DNA of 13,508 bases from positions 1 to 13,508 of the forward strand of contig VBMM01000030.1 in assembly GCA_005878415.1 (NCBI GenBank). The letters run 5' to 3'. A program made the position numbers and the translations under genes. This DNA is from Methanobacteriota archaeon. Its GTDB lineage: Archaea; Thermoplasmatota; Thermoplasmata; RBG-16-68-12. Positions 1-6,451 of this stretch are shown here, piece after piece. How positions within the stretch are numbered: position 1 is the stretch's first letter; every line of letters starts with the position of its first letter. A model generated the notes under the pieces. That model was not told the DNA's origin, ran no database searches, and saw only the letters and a list, made by a program, of their open reading frames with translations.

Positions 1-1040
1 AGGAAGAGGATCACGACCGCTGCGATTCCGACGAGCTTGCGGACCGGATCGAGGCGCGTGAGGTCATTGAGCGGCGGCGGATGGCGCGCGCCGAGCATCA
101 GGATCAGGAAGGCGAAGAAGATCCAGCCGATGTAGAAGTAGCTCATCGTGAACAGCAGGAGGATTGCGGCCCAGGACAGGTAGAACTGGTTCCTCCCGAA
201 GAGGGCGCGGGCCACGTGTCCGCCGTCGAGCTGCCCCGCCGGGAGGAGATTGATCGCGGTCACGAAGAGCCCGACCCACCCCGCGAAGGCGAGGGGATGC
301 ATGACGAACGAGTCGGGCAGCGGGAAGAACAGCGAGAGGAAGTTGAACAACAAGGACGCTTGGATCTGCTCGCCGGCGACGCTGGGCGGCAGCGACGGCG
401 ACGCCGTCGAGAGGGCGAGGCCCGCGAGCGTCACGGGGATCGCGATCGCGAAGCCGACGAGCGGCCCGGAGACGCCGATGTCCAGGAGGGCCCGGCGGTT
501 CGGGATCGGGTCTCGCAAGCTGATGAACGCGCCGAGCGTGCCGAGCGGCGGCAACGAGGGCAGGAAGAACGGGAGCGAGGCCTGGACCTTGTACCGCTTG
601 GCGACGAGGTAGTGGCCCATCTCGTGCGAGCCGAGGATCGTGAGGAGCGGGAGCGAGAAGAACAGACTGCCGTAGCCGATGGACGCGGCGGAGAGGATCG
701 GTTCGCCGGAGTAGGAGGACCAGTTCCACGCGCCGCCGAAGAAGACGATCGAGGGGAGCGTCAGGAGGAGCAGGAGGAGGTTCACCTGTCGCCGCGCGAA
801 CCGCATCCGCGGTCGCCGTTGCACGTGGACGAGGGTCTCGCCCCGTTCCTGCGTGATCGTGGGGATGTAGTCTTTCGGAACGAGCTCCTGCCGGAGTCCG
901 TCGAACGGCGCATCGATGCTGCCGGTCGGCGACGTGACTTGGAACGTCAGCGCGAGCGGCGTCACCACGACGCCGTACACCGTGAAGTACTTCGCGACGA
1001 CGGTCCGGATCGATTCGATTTCCGCCGCCGGCGAGTCCAT
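1..1040 (-). CDS. Site-2 protease family zinc metalloprotease (M50), C-terminus cut by window edge
   Basis: This is an integral-membrane zinc protease of the S2P/M50 type, expected to cleave substrates within the membrane. Numbered from the ATG at 1040, a soluble N-terminal region of about 85 residues is followed by several hydrophobic segments. The metal-binding HEMGH motif is at residues 139-143, in a membrane segment. The second M50 signature, N-x-x-P followed by LDGG, is at 264-274. At least one further hydrophobic segment follows, and the frame is open at base 1, so the C-terminus is missing. An ATG at 1061 would add seven residues, but the TATA-like TTTTAATA at 1063-1070 is centred 26 nt before the ATG at 1040. 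I therefore prefer 1040 as a leaderless start. The gene follows the VIT1-like gene on the same strand but appears to have its own promoter. The family call is firm; the substrate is unknown. Confidence 0.88.
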   Translation of the reverse strand, partial: MDSPAAEIESIRTVVAKYFTVYGVVVTPLALTFQVTSPTGSIDAPFDGLRQELVPKDYIPTITQERGETLVHVQRRPRMRFARRQVNLLLLLLTLPSIVFFGGAWNWSSYSGEPILSAASIGYGSLFFSLPLLTILGSHEMGHYLVAKRYKVQASLPFFLPSLPPLGTLGAFISLRDPIPNRRALLDIGVSGPLVGFAIAIPVTLAGLALSTASPSLPPSVAGEQIQASLLFNFLSLFFPLPDSFVMHPLAFAGWVGLFVTAINLLPAGQLDGGHVARALFGRNQFYLSWAAILLLFTMSYFYIGWIFFAFLILMLGARHPPPLNDLTRLDPVRKLVGIAAVVILF

Positions 1041-1062
1041 CGGCCGAGCGAACCTTCCCATG

Positions 1063-1070
1063 TATTAAAA
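1063..1070 (-). promoter_or_regulatory. TATA box (BoxA) for the site-2 protease gene
   Basis: On the minus strand the sequence reads TTTTAATA, an AT-only octamer in a GC-rich gap. Its centre is 26-27 nt upstream of the ATG at 1040, the usual archaeal TATA-to-start-site distance. That predicts a transcript beginning at or next to the start codon. The spacing equals that of the alaS promoter in this window. Confidence 0.55.
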
Positions 1071-1080
1071 GGTGCGGGGC

Positions 1081-1668
1081 TCACCCCGGCCGCGCGCCGA
1101 ACAGCCAGAGGAGGGCCGCGGTCCCGAGGCCCGCGGCGACGAACCGCAAGCCCGTGATGACGACGCGCTCGCGCACGAGGTTGCCGAGGTACACCCCGAT
1201 CACGAACAGGATGACGAGCGTCACGCCGATCGCGACGACCGTCGCGGTGCGGACGTCGAGGAACAAGAACGGGACCAGAGGGAGGAACGCCGCGATCATC
1301 GGGGAGACGCCATGGACGAGGGCGCTGACGATGGCGGCGAACCGGAACGCCTCCTTGTGCTCCTCGCTGAGCCGGGCGAGCATCGCCCGCTCGATCGAGC
1401 GCACGTCCAGTTTCTTCTCGACCCGTTCGGCCTCGTACGCCCCGACGGCGCTACTCACCGCGAGGGCGATCCCGGCTCCGATCGATGCGGAGAGGATGAT
1501 CGCTTTGTGCGATTCGTCGGCGGCCACGGCGACCGTGCCGATGATGATGCCGAGGATCGTCAGCGCGCCGTCGAACGCGCCGATCACGAAGTACCGGCGG
1601 ACAATCGGCCCGACGTTCGTGATCTCGTCGTACTCCCGGATCCGGCGGCGCCAGGCGCGGAGGCCCAT
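1081..1668 (-). CDS. VIT1/CCC1-family-like membrane protein (possible Fe/Mn transporter)
   Basis: This 195-residue protein has about five hydrophobic segments, near residues 28-50, 56-78, 110-136, 140-165 and 170-190. The first carries FDGALTILG (32-40), resembling the D-G signature in the first helix of VIT1/CCC1 transporters. Between segments 2 and 3 lies a charged, Glu-rich helix (about 79-108), in the same place as the cytosolic metal-binding region of VIT1. Family members move Fe2+ or Mn2+ across membranes; that function is inferred here from the family only. The start codon lies 1 nt after the alaS stop, so the two genes are almost certainly co-transcribed and perhaps translationally coupled. 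Only a weak purine-rich stretch precedes the ATG. Direction of transport and metal are unknown. Confidence 0.72.
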   Translation of the reverse strand: MGLRAWRRRIREYDEITNVGPIVRRYFVIGAFDGALTILGIIIGTVAVAADESHKAIILSASIGAGIALAVSSAVGAYEAERVEKKLDVRSIERAMLARLSEEHKEAFRFAAIVSALVHGVSPMIAAFLPLVPFLFLDVRTATVVAIGVTLVILFVIGVYLGNLVRERVVITGLRFVAAGLGTAALLWLFGARPG

Positions 1669-1669
1669 G

Positions 1670-4369
1670 TCATCCGCTCTCGATCCCGAGTTGCTTGCGG
1701 ACGAGCTCTTCGAGCCGCGCCGCGGCGGCTCGCGCTTGGTCGGCGTTCGGGAAGCTGGCCTGGGCGAAGTCCGGCTTCCCCCCGCCCTTGCCGTGGAACT
1801 CTGGCGCGACGCTCCGGACGAGCTCCGCGGCGTCGACCGGCACTTGCGCGCCGCGCGTGAGGACGAGCTTCACGTCGCTCGGAGACGGGGCCCAGTAGAT
1901 GCCGACGGCACGGGACTCGGAGGCCGTCGCCTTCGACATGGACAGCATGAAGCCGACGCCTTGCGGGACCTCGGACCGCAGGATCGGCCACGGACCCTTC
2001 GCGGTCTCGATCTCCTTTCGCGTCTTCGCGGCCGCCTGCTCGTCCGTCGCCCGCTGCGAGAGCTTGCGGTACTCCTTCCACTCGGCCACCATCCGCTCGG
2101 CCGCCGGGACGACGTGGTCGAGGGGCACCTCGAGGATCTCCGCGACCCGTGCGAGTTCGTCGACTTGCTTGCGCACGGCGTCGAGGGCGCCTTTGCCGGC
2201 GGCGTACTCGAGGCGGACGACGCCGTCCTGGATTCGCGTCGAGCGGAGGATCTTGATCAGCGAGACGTCGCTCGTCCGCGAGACATGCGTGCCGCCGCAC
2301 GCCTCGACGTCCCACTTCGGGATCTCGACGACGCGCAACTCGCCCCCGGGGACGGAGCCCCCCTGGTAGAGCCGGAAGCCGAACTTCCGCTCGGCGACGT
2401 CGCGGGCCATGAACTTCGCCCGCACTTGGCGTCGCGCGAGGACCTCCTCGTTCGCGAGCGCCTCGATCTTCGCGACCTCCGTGTCCGAGAGCGCGTCGAA
2501 GTGCGTGATATCGAGGCGCGCCATGTCGGCGCCCTTGTGCGCCCCCGCCTGCCATACGTGGTTCCCGAGCGCCTTCCGCGCGGCGCCGAGGACGATGTGC
2601 GTCGCGGTGTGGTTCCGCATCAACGCCTCGCGCCGCTCGCCGTCGATCGCGCATGCGACGCGCGTGCCGACGAGCGCCGATGCGTCGCCGCGGACGAAGT
2701 GCAACACGGTCGGCCCGACCTTCTGGACGTCGTAGACCTCGCGGTCGGCGATCGTGCCGTGGTCCGCCTCCTGGCCGCCGCCCTCCGGGTAGAAGTACGT
2801 TTGGTCCAAGACGACCGCTTCGCCCTCGACCGCGAGGACCTTGGCGCGGAATACGCGCTTCCTCTTGTCCTCGTACACGCGGAGCTTCGTCGGAGGCAGC
2901 GTCTTCGAGATCGCGAATTTCTTCGCGGGCTCGGCGCCCGTGGGCCGTTCGTGGCGGGCCGCGACGCGTGCATAGAAGTCGTCCGGGATATCGACGGGCA
3001 TGTCCGTGAACTCGCGCACGACGTCGGGGTTCAGGCCGTGGCTGTCGTATAGCTGGATCAGCGTGTCGACGTCGAAGCCTGTCCCGGCCGCCTTGAGTTC
3101 GTCCGCGATTCGACCGACCGTCGCGCGGCCCTTTTCCAGCGTCTCCTTGTACCGCGTCTCCTCGACCTTGAGGAGCTTGAGGATGTCGCCCTTGTTGAAG
3201 AAGAACTCCGGATAGTCTTCGCGCATCTGGTCGATCATGAACGAGACGGTGTCTGCGAGGCTGTACGTGATGTTCAGATCCTTCAGCGCTCGGAGTCCGC
3301 GGCGCACGAGCAGGCGGGCGAAGTATCCCTCCCGGCTGTTCGACGGCACGACCCCGTCGCCCAGGATGAAGATGAGGGCCCGGGAGTGATCGCACACGAT
3401 GTACAGGGATTCGAGCGGGGAGATCTGCGCGACGAGTTCGTCGACGGAGATCCCGACCCGCTCCGCGGTCTGCCGGCGGATCTCGCGGATGTCCGCGAGG
3501 CTCTCGATCTTCAACATCCCCGCGACCTTCGAATATTCGCGGAGCACGCGATCATCGACGCGCTTCGCCCCCGTGGCCCGCTTCAGATAGGCGAGCGAGT
3601 CGCCGAAGACCGCCTCGTACGCGGACGTCGTGCCTTGAGAGAGCCACGTGAGTCGCTCGAGGCCGTAGCCGGTGTCGACGACCGTCGTGTCCATCGGCAC
3701 GCGATGTCCGTTCACGTCGCGGTTCATCATGAACACGAGCGTCGCGGCCTCCGCGCCACCGAAGACCACTTCGAAGCAGGGCCCGCTGTTCCCGCCGCCC
3801 TCCCACCACGACTCCTTGTACCGCGGGACCTCCGGCTTCAGACCAAGCCGCTCCGTGAGGAAGCCGTGGCACAGCTCGACCGTATGATCCTTGAAGTACA
3901 GGAATTTCCCGGGGAAGTTGAACGCATGGTGGGCCATCATCTCGAACATCGTGAAGTGCTGGCCTGTCTTCCCGACGTTGTCGACATCGAGGAACCGCAC
4001 GCACGGCTGGGAGAGCGCGAGCGGGTTCGCGGGCGGGCTGGCCTCGCCGCTGATCACCCACGGCTGGAACGGATAGACGCTCGCCTGCACGAAGAAGACG
4101 TCGTCCCGCCACCGGGCGACGATCGGATAGCGCTTCACCCGCGTGTGGCCGTTCTGCTCCAGGTAGGAGAGGAAGTCCTCGCGCATCGCGCGGTATGTGA
4201 GCTTCTTCGCGAACGGAGGATTCCCGATGAAGTCGTACTCCTGGCACGGGGCCTCGCCGCACGTCTCGTGCTGACCGATCGACCAGAACGCCTTGCCGCA
4301 CTTCGCGCACGTCTGGCGGGTGAATCCCTGTTTGCGGAAGAGCTCGACTTCGTATTCACCCTCAGGCAT
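1670..4369 (-). CDS. alaS: Alanyl-tRNA synthetase, archaeal type
   Basis: This 899-residue class II synthetase charges tRNA-Ala and hydrolyses mischarged Ser- or Gly-tRNA-Ala in the cytoplasm. The archaeal N-terminal Cys cluster is visible at C21, C24, C37 and C42, ahead of the catalytic core (about 55-360). The core contains the class II stretch DTGYGLERL at 232-240. The editing domain has its zinc-site residues H587, H591, C691 and H695 in HTATH and CGGTH contexts. The C-terminal domain ends with the GKGGGKPDFAQ motif near 860-870. Length is normal for the family and no motif is missing. The start is supported by a TATA box (4392-4399) centred about 26 nt upstream with no Shine-Dalgarno sequence, which implies a leaderless mRNA. 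The VIT1-like gene follows after 1 nt. Confidence 0.97.
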   Translation of the reverse strand: MPEGEYEVELFRKQGFTRQTCAKCGKAFWSIGQHETCGEAPCQEYDFIGNPPFAKKLTYRAMREDFLSYLEQNGHTRVKRYPIVARWRDDVFFVQASVYPFQPWVISGEASPPANPLALSQPCVRFLDVDNVGKTGQHFTMFEMMAHHAFNFPGKFLYFKDHTVELCHGFLTERLGLKPEVPRYKESWWEGGGNSGPCFEVVFGGAEAATLVFMMNRDVNGHRVPMDTTVVDTGYGLERLTWLSQGTTSAYEAVFGDSLAYLKRATGAKRVDDRVLREYSKVAGMLKIESLADIREIRRQTAERVGISVDELVAQISPLESLYIVCDHSRALIFILGDGVVPSNSREGYFARLLVRRGLRALKDLNITYSLADTVSFMIDQMREDYPEFFFNKGDILKLLKVEETRYKETLEKGRATVGRIADELKAAGTGFDVDTLIQLYDSHGLNPDVVREFTDMPVDIPDDFYARVAARHERPTGAEPAKKFAISKTLPPTKLRVYEDKRKRVFRAKVLAVEGEAVVLDQTYFYPEGGGQEADHGTIADREVYDVQKVGPTVLHFVRGDASALVGTRVACAIDGERREALMRNHTATHIVLGAARKALGNHVWQAGAHKGADMARLDITHFDALSDTEVAKIEALANEEVLARRQVRAKFMARDVAERKFGFRLYQGGSVPGGELRVVEIPKWDVEACGGTHVSRTSDVSLIKILRSTRIQDGVVRLEYAAGKGALDAVRKQVDELARVAEILEVPLDHVVPAAERMVAEWKEYRKLSQRATDEQAAAKTRKEIETAKGPWPILRSEVPQGVGFMLSMSKATASESRAVGIYWAPSPSDVKLVLTRGAQVPVDAAELVRSVAPEFHGKGGGKPDFAQASFPNADQARAAAARLEELVRKQLGIESG

Positions 4370-4391
4370 TCGCGGCTGGATGAACGCGCGC

Positions 4392-4399
4392 GATATAAA
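4392..4399 (-). promoter_or_regulatory. TATA box of the alaS promoter
   Basis: The minus strand reads TTTATATC, close to the archaeal BoxA consensus. It is centred about 26 nt upstream of the alaS ATG, which places the predicted transcription start at the start codon. No Shine-Dalgarno-like sequence is visible, so a leaderless transcript is likely. It probably also drives the downstream VIT1-like gene. Confidence 0.7.
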
Positions 4400-4421
4400 G
4401 ATGTATCAGGACTCGCGACGA

Positions 4422-4482
4422 TTGCGTTTGCGACTGCAAACCCGGGGACTGCCGGCCGCGTGTTTTTGTGGGATCCTACAAA
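4422..4482. repeat. Palindromic intergenic element, copy A (downstream of the acyl-CoA dehydrogenase gene)
   Basis: This AT-rich element in the 124-bp gap between the acyl-CoA dehydrogenase stop and the alaS start has two parts. The first is an inverted repeat, TTTGC-GACT-GCAAA (4427-4440). The second is an 18-bp near-perfect palindrome, TTTGTGGGATCCTACAAA (4465-4482), whose arms differ at one symmetric pair. On the plus strand CTGCAAA is followed 23 nt later by TTTTGT, which matches copy B at 5701-5760. Function is unknown; an operator, a processing hairpin, or the remains of a duplication or insertion are all possible. Confidence 0.5.
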
Positions 4483-4493
4483 GGGGCCCCGAG

Positions 4494-5636
4494 TCACTCC
4501 CGCATCAGTTCACGGGCGATGACAATCCTCTGAATCTCGCTTGTGCCTTCTCCGATTTCGGTCAGCTTCGCGTCGCGCAACATCCGTTCTACGGGATAGT
4601 CCGCGATGTATCCGTATCCGCCGTGGAGCTGCACTGCCTTGTTCGTCACGAACGACGACATCTCGCTCGCGTAGAGCTTGGCCATCGCGGCCTCTTTCTT
4701 GAACGGCTTCCTCTGATCTTTCAGCCACGCCGCGCGTCGCACCAACGTTCGAGCGGCCTCGATCCGCGTCGCCATGTCGGCGAGCATGAATTGGATCGCC
4801 TGATGCTCTGCAATCGGCTTGTCGAATTGGATCCGTTCTTTCGCGTACCTCACGGATTCCTCGAACGCCCCCTGCGCAATCCCGACCGCCATCGAGCCGA
4901 TTCCGATCCGGCCCCCGTCGAGGATCTTCAGGGCGTTCGTGAATCCTCCGTTTTCCAGGCCCAAGAGCGCTTCCTTCGGGACCTTGCAGTCCGTGAGGAT
5001 CACCTGCGAGGTCGCGCTCCCGCGGACCCCGAGCTTGTCCTCGACTTTGCCGATGGACAGCCCGCGGTTCCCTCGCTCCACAATGAAGGCGCTGATCCCG
5101 CGGTTCCCCTTCGACGGATCCGTAATCGCATGGATCACGAACGTTCCGGCTACGGGGGCGTTTGTGCAGAACGTCTTCGTGCCGTTGAGGACCCATCCGT
5201 CTTTCGTCCGTTTCGCGGTGGTGCGCATCGCCGCCGCATCGGAGCCGCTCGTGGGTTCGGTGAGGGCCCACGCTCCGATCTTGCGACCGCTGGCCAGGTC
5301 TGGGATGTACCGCCGCTTCTGCTCCTCGGTCCCCGCGAGCCAGATCGTGCCGGTGCACAGTGAGTTGTGGGCCGCCATGATGAGCGCGTGGGACCCGCAG
5401 ACGCGTGCGACCTCCTCGATCCCAATCGCGAGGGCGACGGAATCGAGACCTGCGCCCTCGTACTCCTGCGGTATTGCCACGCCCAAGAGCCCAAGTCCCG
5501 CCAGCTTCACGACGGTCGCCTTCGGGAACGCGCCGGTCCGGTCGACCTCCGCCGCGACCGGACGGATCTCCTTCTCCGCGAAATCGCGGACCGTCCGTCG
5601 GATCATCTCGTGTTCGGGTTTCAGTTCGAAATCCAT
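4494..5636 (-). CDS. Acyl-CoA dehydrogenase (short/medium-chain type)
   Basis: This 380-residue flavoenzyme has the usual length and layout of the acyl-CoA dehydrogenase family. It should oxidise an acyl-CoA to the trans-2-enoyl-CoA, passing electrons from FAD to an electron-transfer flavoprotein. The N-terminal helical domain spans about 1-120. The FAD/substrate signature WALTEPTSGSD lies at 123-133 in the beta-barrel region. The C-terminal helical domain contains QLHGGYGY near 336-343. The likely catalytic base is E363 in GEGTSEIQR, at the site used by short- and medium-chain enzymes. Exact chain length cannot be read from the sequence; a butyryl- or branched-chain substrate would fit the mutase operon nearby. 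The gene stands alone with 124-bp gaps on both sides and appears to be transcribed separately. Its upstream gap contains a nested palindrome (5652-5676). Confidence 0.93.
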   Translation of the reverse strand: MDFELKPEHEMIRRTVRDFAEKEIRPVAAEVDRTGAFPKATVVKLAGLGLLGVAIPQEYEGAGLDSVALAIGIEEVARVCGSHALIMAAHNSLCTGTIWLAGTEEQKRRYIPDLASGRKIGAWALTEPTSGSDAAAMRTTAKRTKDGWVLNGTKTFCTNAPVAGTFVIHAITDPSKGNRGISAFIVERGNRGLSIGKVEDKLGVRGSATSQVILTDCKVPKEALLGLENGGFTNALKILDGGRIGIGSMAVGIAQGAFEESVRYAKERIQFDKPIAEHQAIQFMLADMATRIEAARTLVRRAAWLKDQRKPFKKEAAMAKLYASEMSSFVTNKAVQLHGGYGYIADYPVERMLRDAKLTEIGEGTSEIQRIVIARELMRE

Positions 5637-5651
5637 GTCGCGCCCTGAGAA

Positions 5652-5676
5652 CCCTATTGCAGGCGCGCCTTTAGGG
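5652..5676. promoter_or_regulatory. Nested palindrome over the likely promoter of the acyl-CoA dehydrogenase (candidate operator)
   Basis: A perfect 10-bp palindrome AGGCGCGCCT (5661-5670) lies inside outer arms CCCTA (5652-5656) and TAGGG (5672-5676). The site is 16-40 nt upstream of the start codon. Its right arm overlaps the only TATA-like sequence I see for this gene, minus-strand CCCTAAAGG at 5669-5677 or thereabouts. A transcription factor bound here would be expected to block or steer initiation. The operator role is inferred from position and symmetry only. Confidence 0.35.
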
Positions 5677-5700
5677 CTTCGCTCCTCTGGCTCGGGCGTG

Positions 5701-5760
5701 TTGCAGGATGCTGCTGCAAAATCGATCGGTGAGGCTGGTGTCTTTTGTAGGGTCTCAAAA
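5701..5760. repeat. Palindromic intergenic element, copy B (upstream of the acyl-CoA dehydrogenase gene)
   Basis: This element consists of the inverted repeat TTGCAG-GATGCTG-CTGCAA (5701-5719), a spacer, and TTTTGTAGGGTCTCAAAA (5743-5760), whose 5-bp arms TTTTG and CAAAA are perfect. It has the same order, orientation and nearly the same internal spacing as copy A (22 versus 23 nt between CTGCAAA and TTTTGT). The second halves match at about 14 of 18 aligned bases with one gap. It ends directly at the stop codon of the exonuclease-like gene. Confidence 0.5.
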
Positions 5761-6336
5761 TCAGTCGGCCGCGCCCGAGGCCTGGGGCGGCCTTCGCCGT
5801 TTGTCTCCGAGATCTCCCAATACCTGGAGACTCTCGTTCAACACATCCATTGCGGCTTCCCGCTCGCGCGTTACGTACTCGATGATATCGAGGTAGCGCC
5901 CGTCCCGGTACATCTTCGGAACCCGGCTGCCGCTCTCCTTGTCCGCGTACCGATGGAGGCTCGATCCCTCGAACGAGCCGCGGTTCAGCAGGACGAGCAC
6001 GGACGAGAGGTCAAAGTACGGCTTCGTGAACCAATAGTACTTCAGCTTCCCCATGTCCCAGTCGATCAGCTTCCACTTCGTCGCTCGCTCGATCAGGAAC
6101 GTCAGGTCGAACCGCAGGCGATTCCCGACCGGCACGAAATCCCACGTGGGCTCGAGGACGCCTTTCTCGAGGACCGTCTGGATCGCCTGCTTCTCCCCCC
6201 ATTCCCACTCCGCCACGATCTGGAAGGCGCCCGTCGGCGTCAGCCCGTCCGCGAGAGGCTGGTATTGCACCGTGATGATGCGGTCTTGCGCCGGGTCGTC
6301 GCCCGTCGTCTCCATATCGAAGTAGTATAGGGGCAG
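5761..6336 (-). CDS. RNase H-fold DEDD-type 3'-5' exonuclease-like protein, probable CTG start
   Basis: The protein resembles small DEDD-superfamily 3'-5' exonucleases that remove nucleotides with two metal ions held by four acidic residues. The first ATG (6315) would begin the protein at METTGDDP and discard the exo I aspartate. The frame stays open upstream to a TAA at 6376-6378 and reads YYFDMETTG. The only NTG codon in that extension is CTG at 6336-6334, giving 191 residues. With that start the acidic set is D7 and E9 (exo I), D77 in GNRLRFDLTFL (exo II) and D164 (exo III). A weak GAAGG lies about 7 nt before the CTG. At exo III the residue four before the Asp is Glu160, not the Tyr or His of classic subfamilies. 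Substrate (DNA or RNA) is unknown. If the conventional start were right, the gene would span 5761-6315 and lack a catalytic residue. Confidence 0.68.
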   Translation of the reverse strand: MPLYYFDMETTGDDPAQDRIITVQYQPLADGLTPTGAFQIVAEWEWGEKQAIQTVLEKGVLEPTWDFVPVGNRLRFDLTFLIERATKWKLIDWDMGKLKYYWFTKPYFDLSSVLVLLNRGSFEGSSLHRYADKESGSRVPKMYRDGRYLDIIEYVTREREAAMDVLNESLQVLGDLGDKRRRPPQASGAAD

Positions 6337-6374
6337 GCGAACGCCTTCGGAATGCGCGAAGGCGGTTGGCGGGC

Positions 6375-6380
6375 CTTAAG
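6375..6380. promoter_or_regulatory. CTTAAG promoter-like site between divergent genes
   Basis: The gap between the exonuclease-like gene and the thiolase operon is GC-rich apart from the palindromic CTTAAG. It could act as a weak BoxA in either direction. Towards the operon it predicts a leader of about 45-50 nt; towards the exonuclease gene, one of about 14 nt. The rest of the gap shows only the Shine-Dalgarno-like sequence before 6452 and pyrimidine-rich stretches. Confidence 0.28.
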
Positions 6381-6442
6381 TCCTTCCCCGGGTCGCCTCG
6401 TCCGACAGTCTTTTCCCCGTACGCCGCTTTGCCGCCGCGGGA

Positions 6443-6449
6443 AGGGAGG
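6443..6449 (+). promoter_or_regulatory. Shine-Dalgarno sequence of the first thiolase-like gene
   Basis: AGGGAGG ends 2 nt before the ATG at 6452, a strong though close match to the archaeal 16S rRNA 3' end. It supports this start and shows that the operon uses a leadered mRNA, unlike alaS. Confidence 0.5.
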
Positions 6450-6451
6450 CC

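Noticed and set aside
81..1157. A 358-codon plus-strand frame opposite the site-2 protease
   Set aside because: Its translation is a charged low-complexity run, while the opposite strand encodes clear HEMGH and LDGG protease motifs.
1154..3395. Long open frames on both strands overlapping alaS and the VIT1-like gene
   Set aside because: They are out of frame with the conserved alaS product, have low-complexity Arg/Ala-rich translations, and lack their own promoter or ribosome site.
4454..4493. Intrinsic terminator after the acyl-CoA dehydrogenase gene (GGGGCCCC followed by T-rich bases)
   Set aside because: In the transcript direction only three T residues follow the GC palindrome. Bacterial-type hairpin terminators are not the archaeal rule, and the T-tract needed for archaeal termination is missing.
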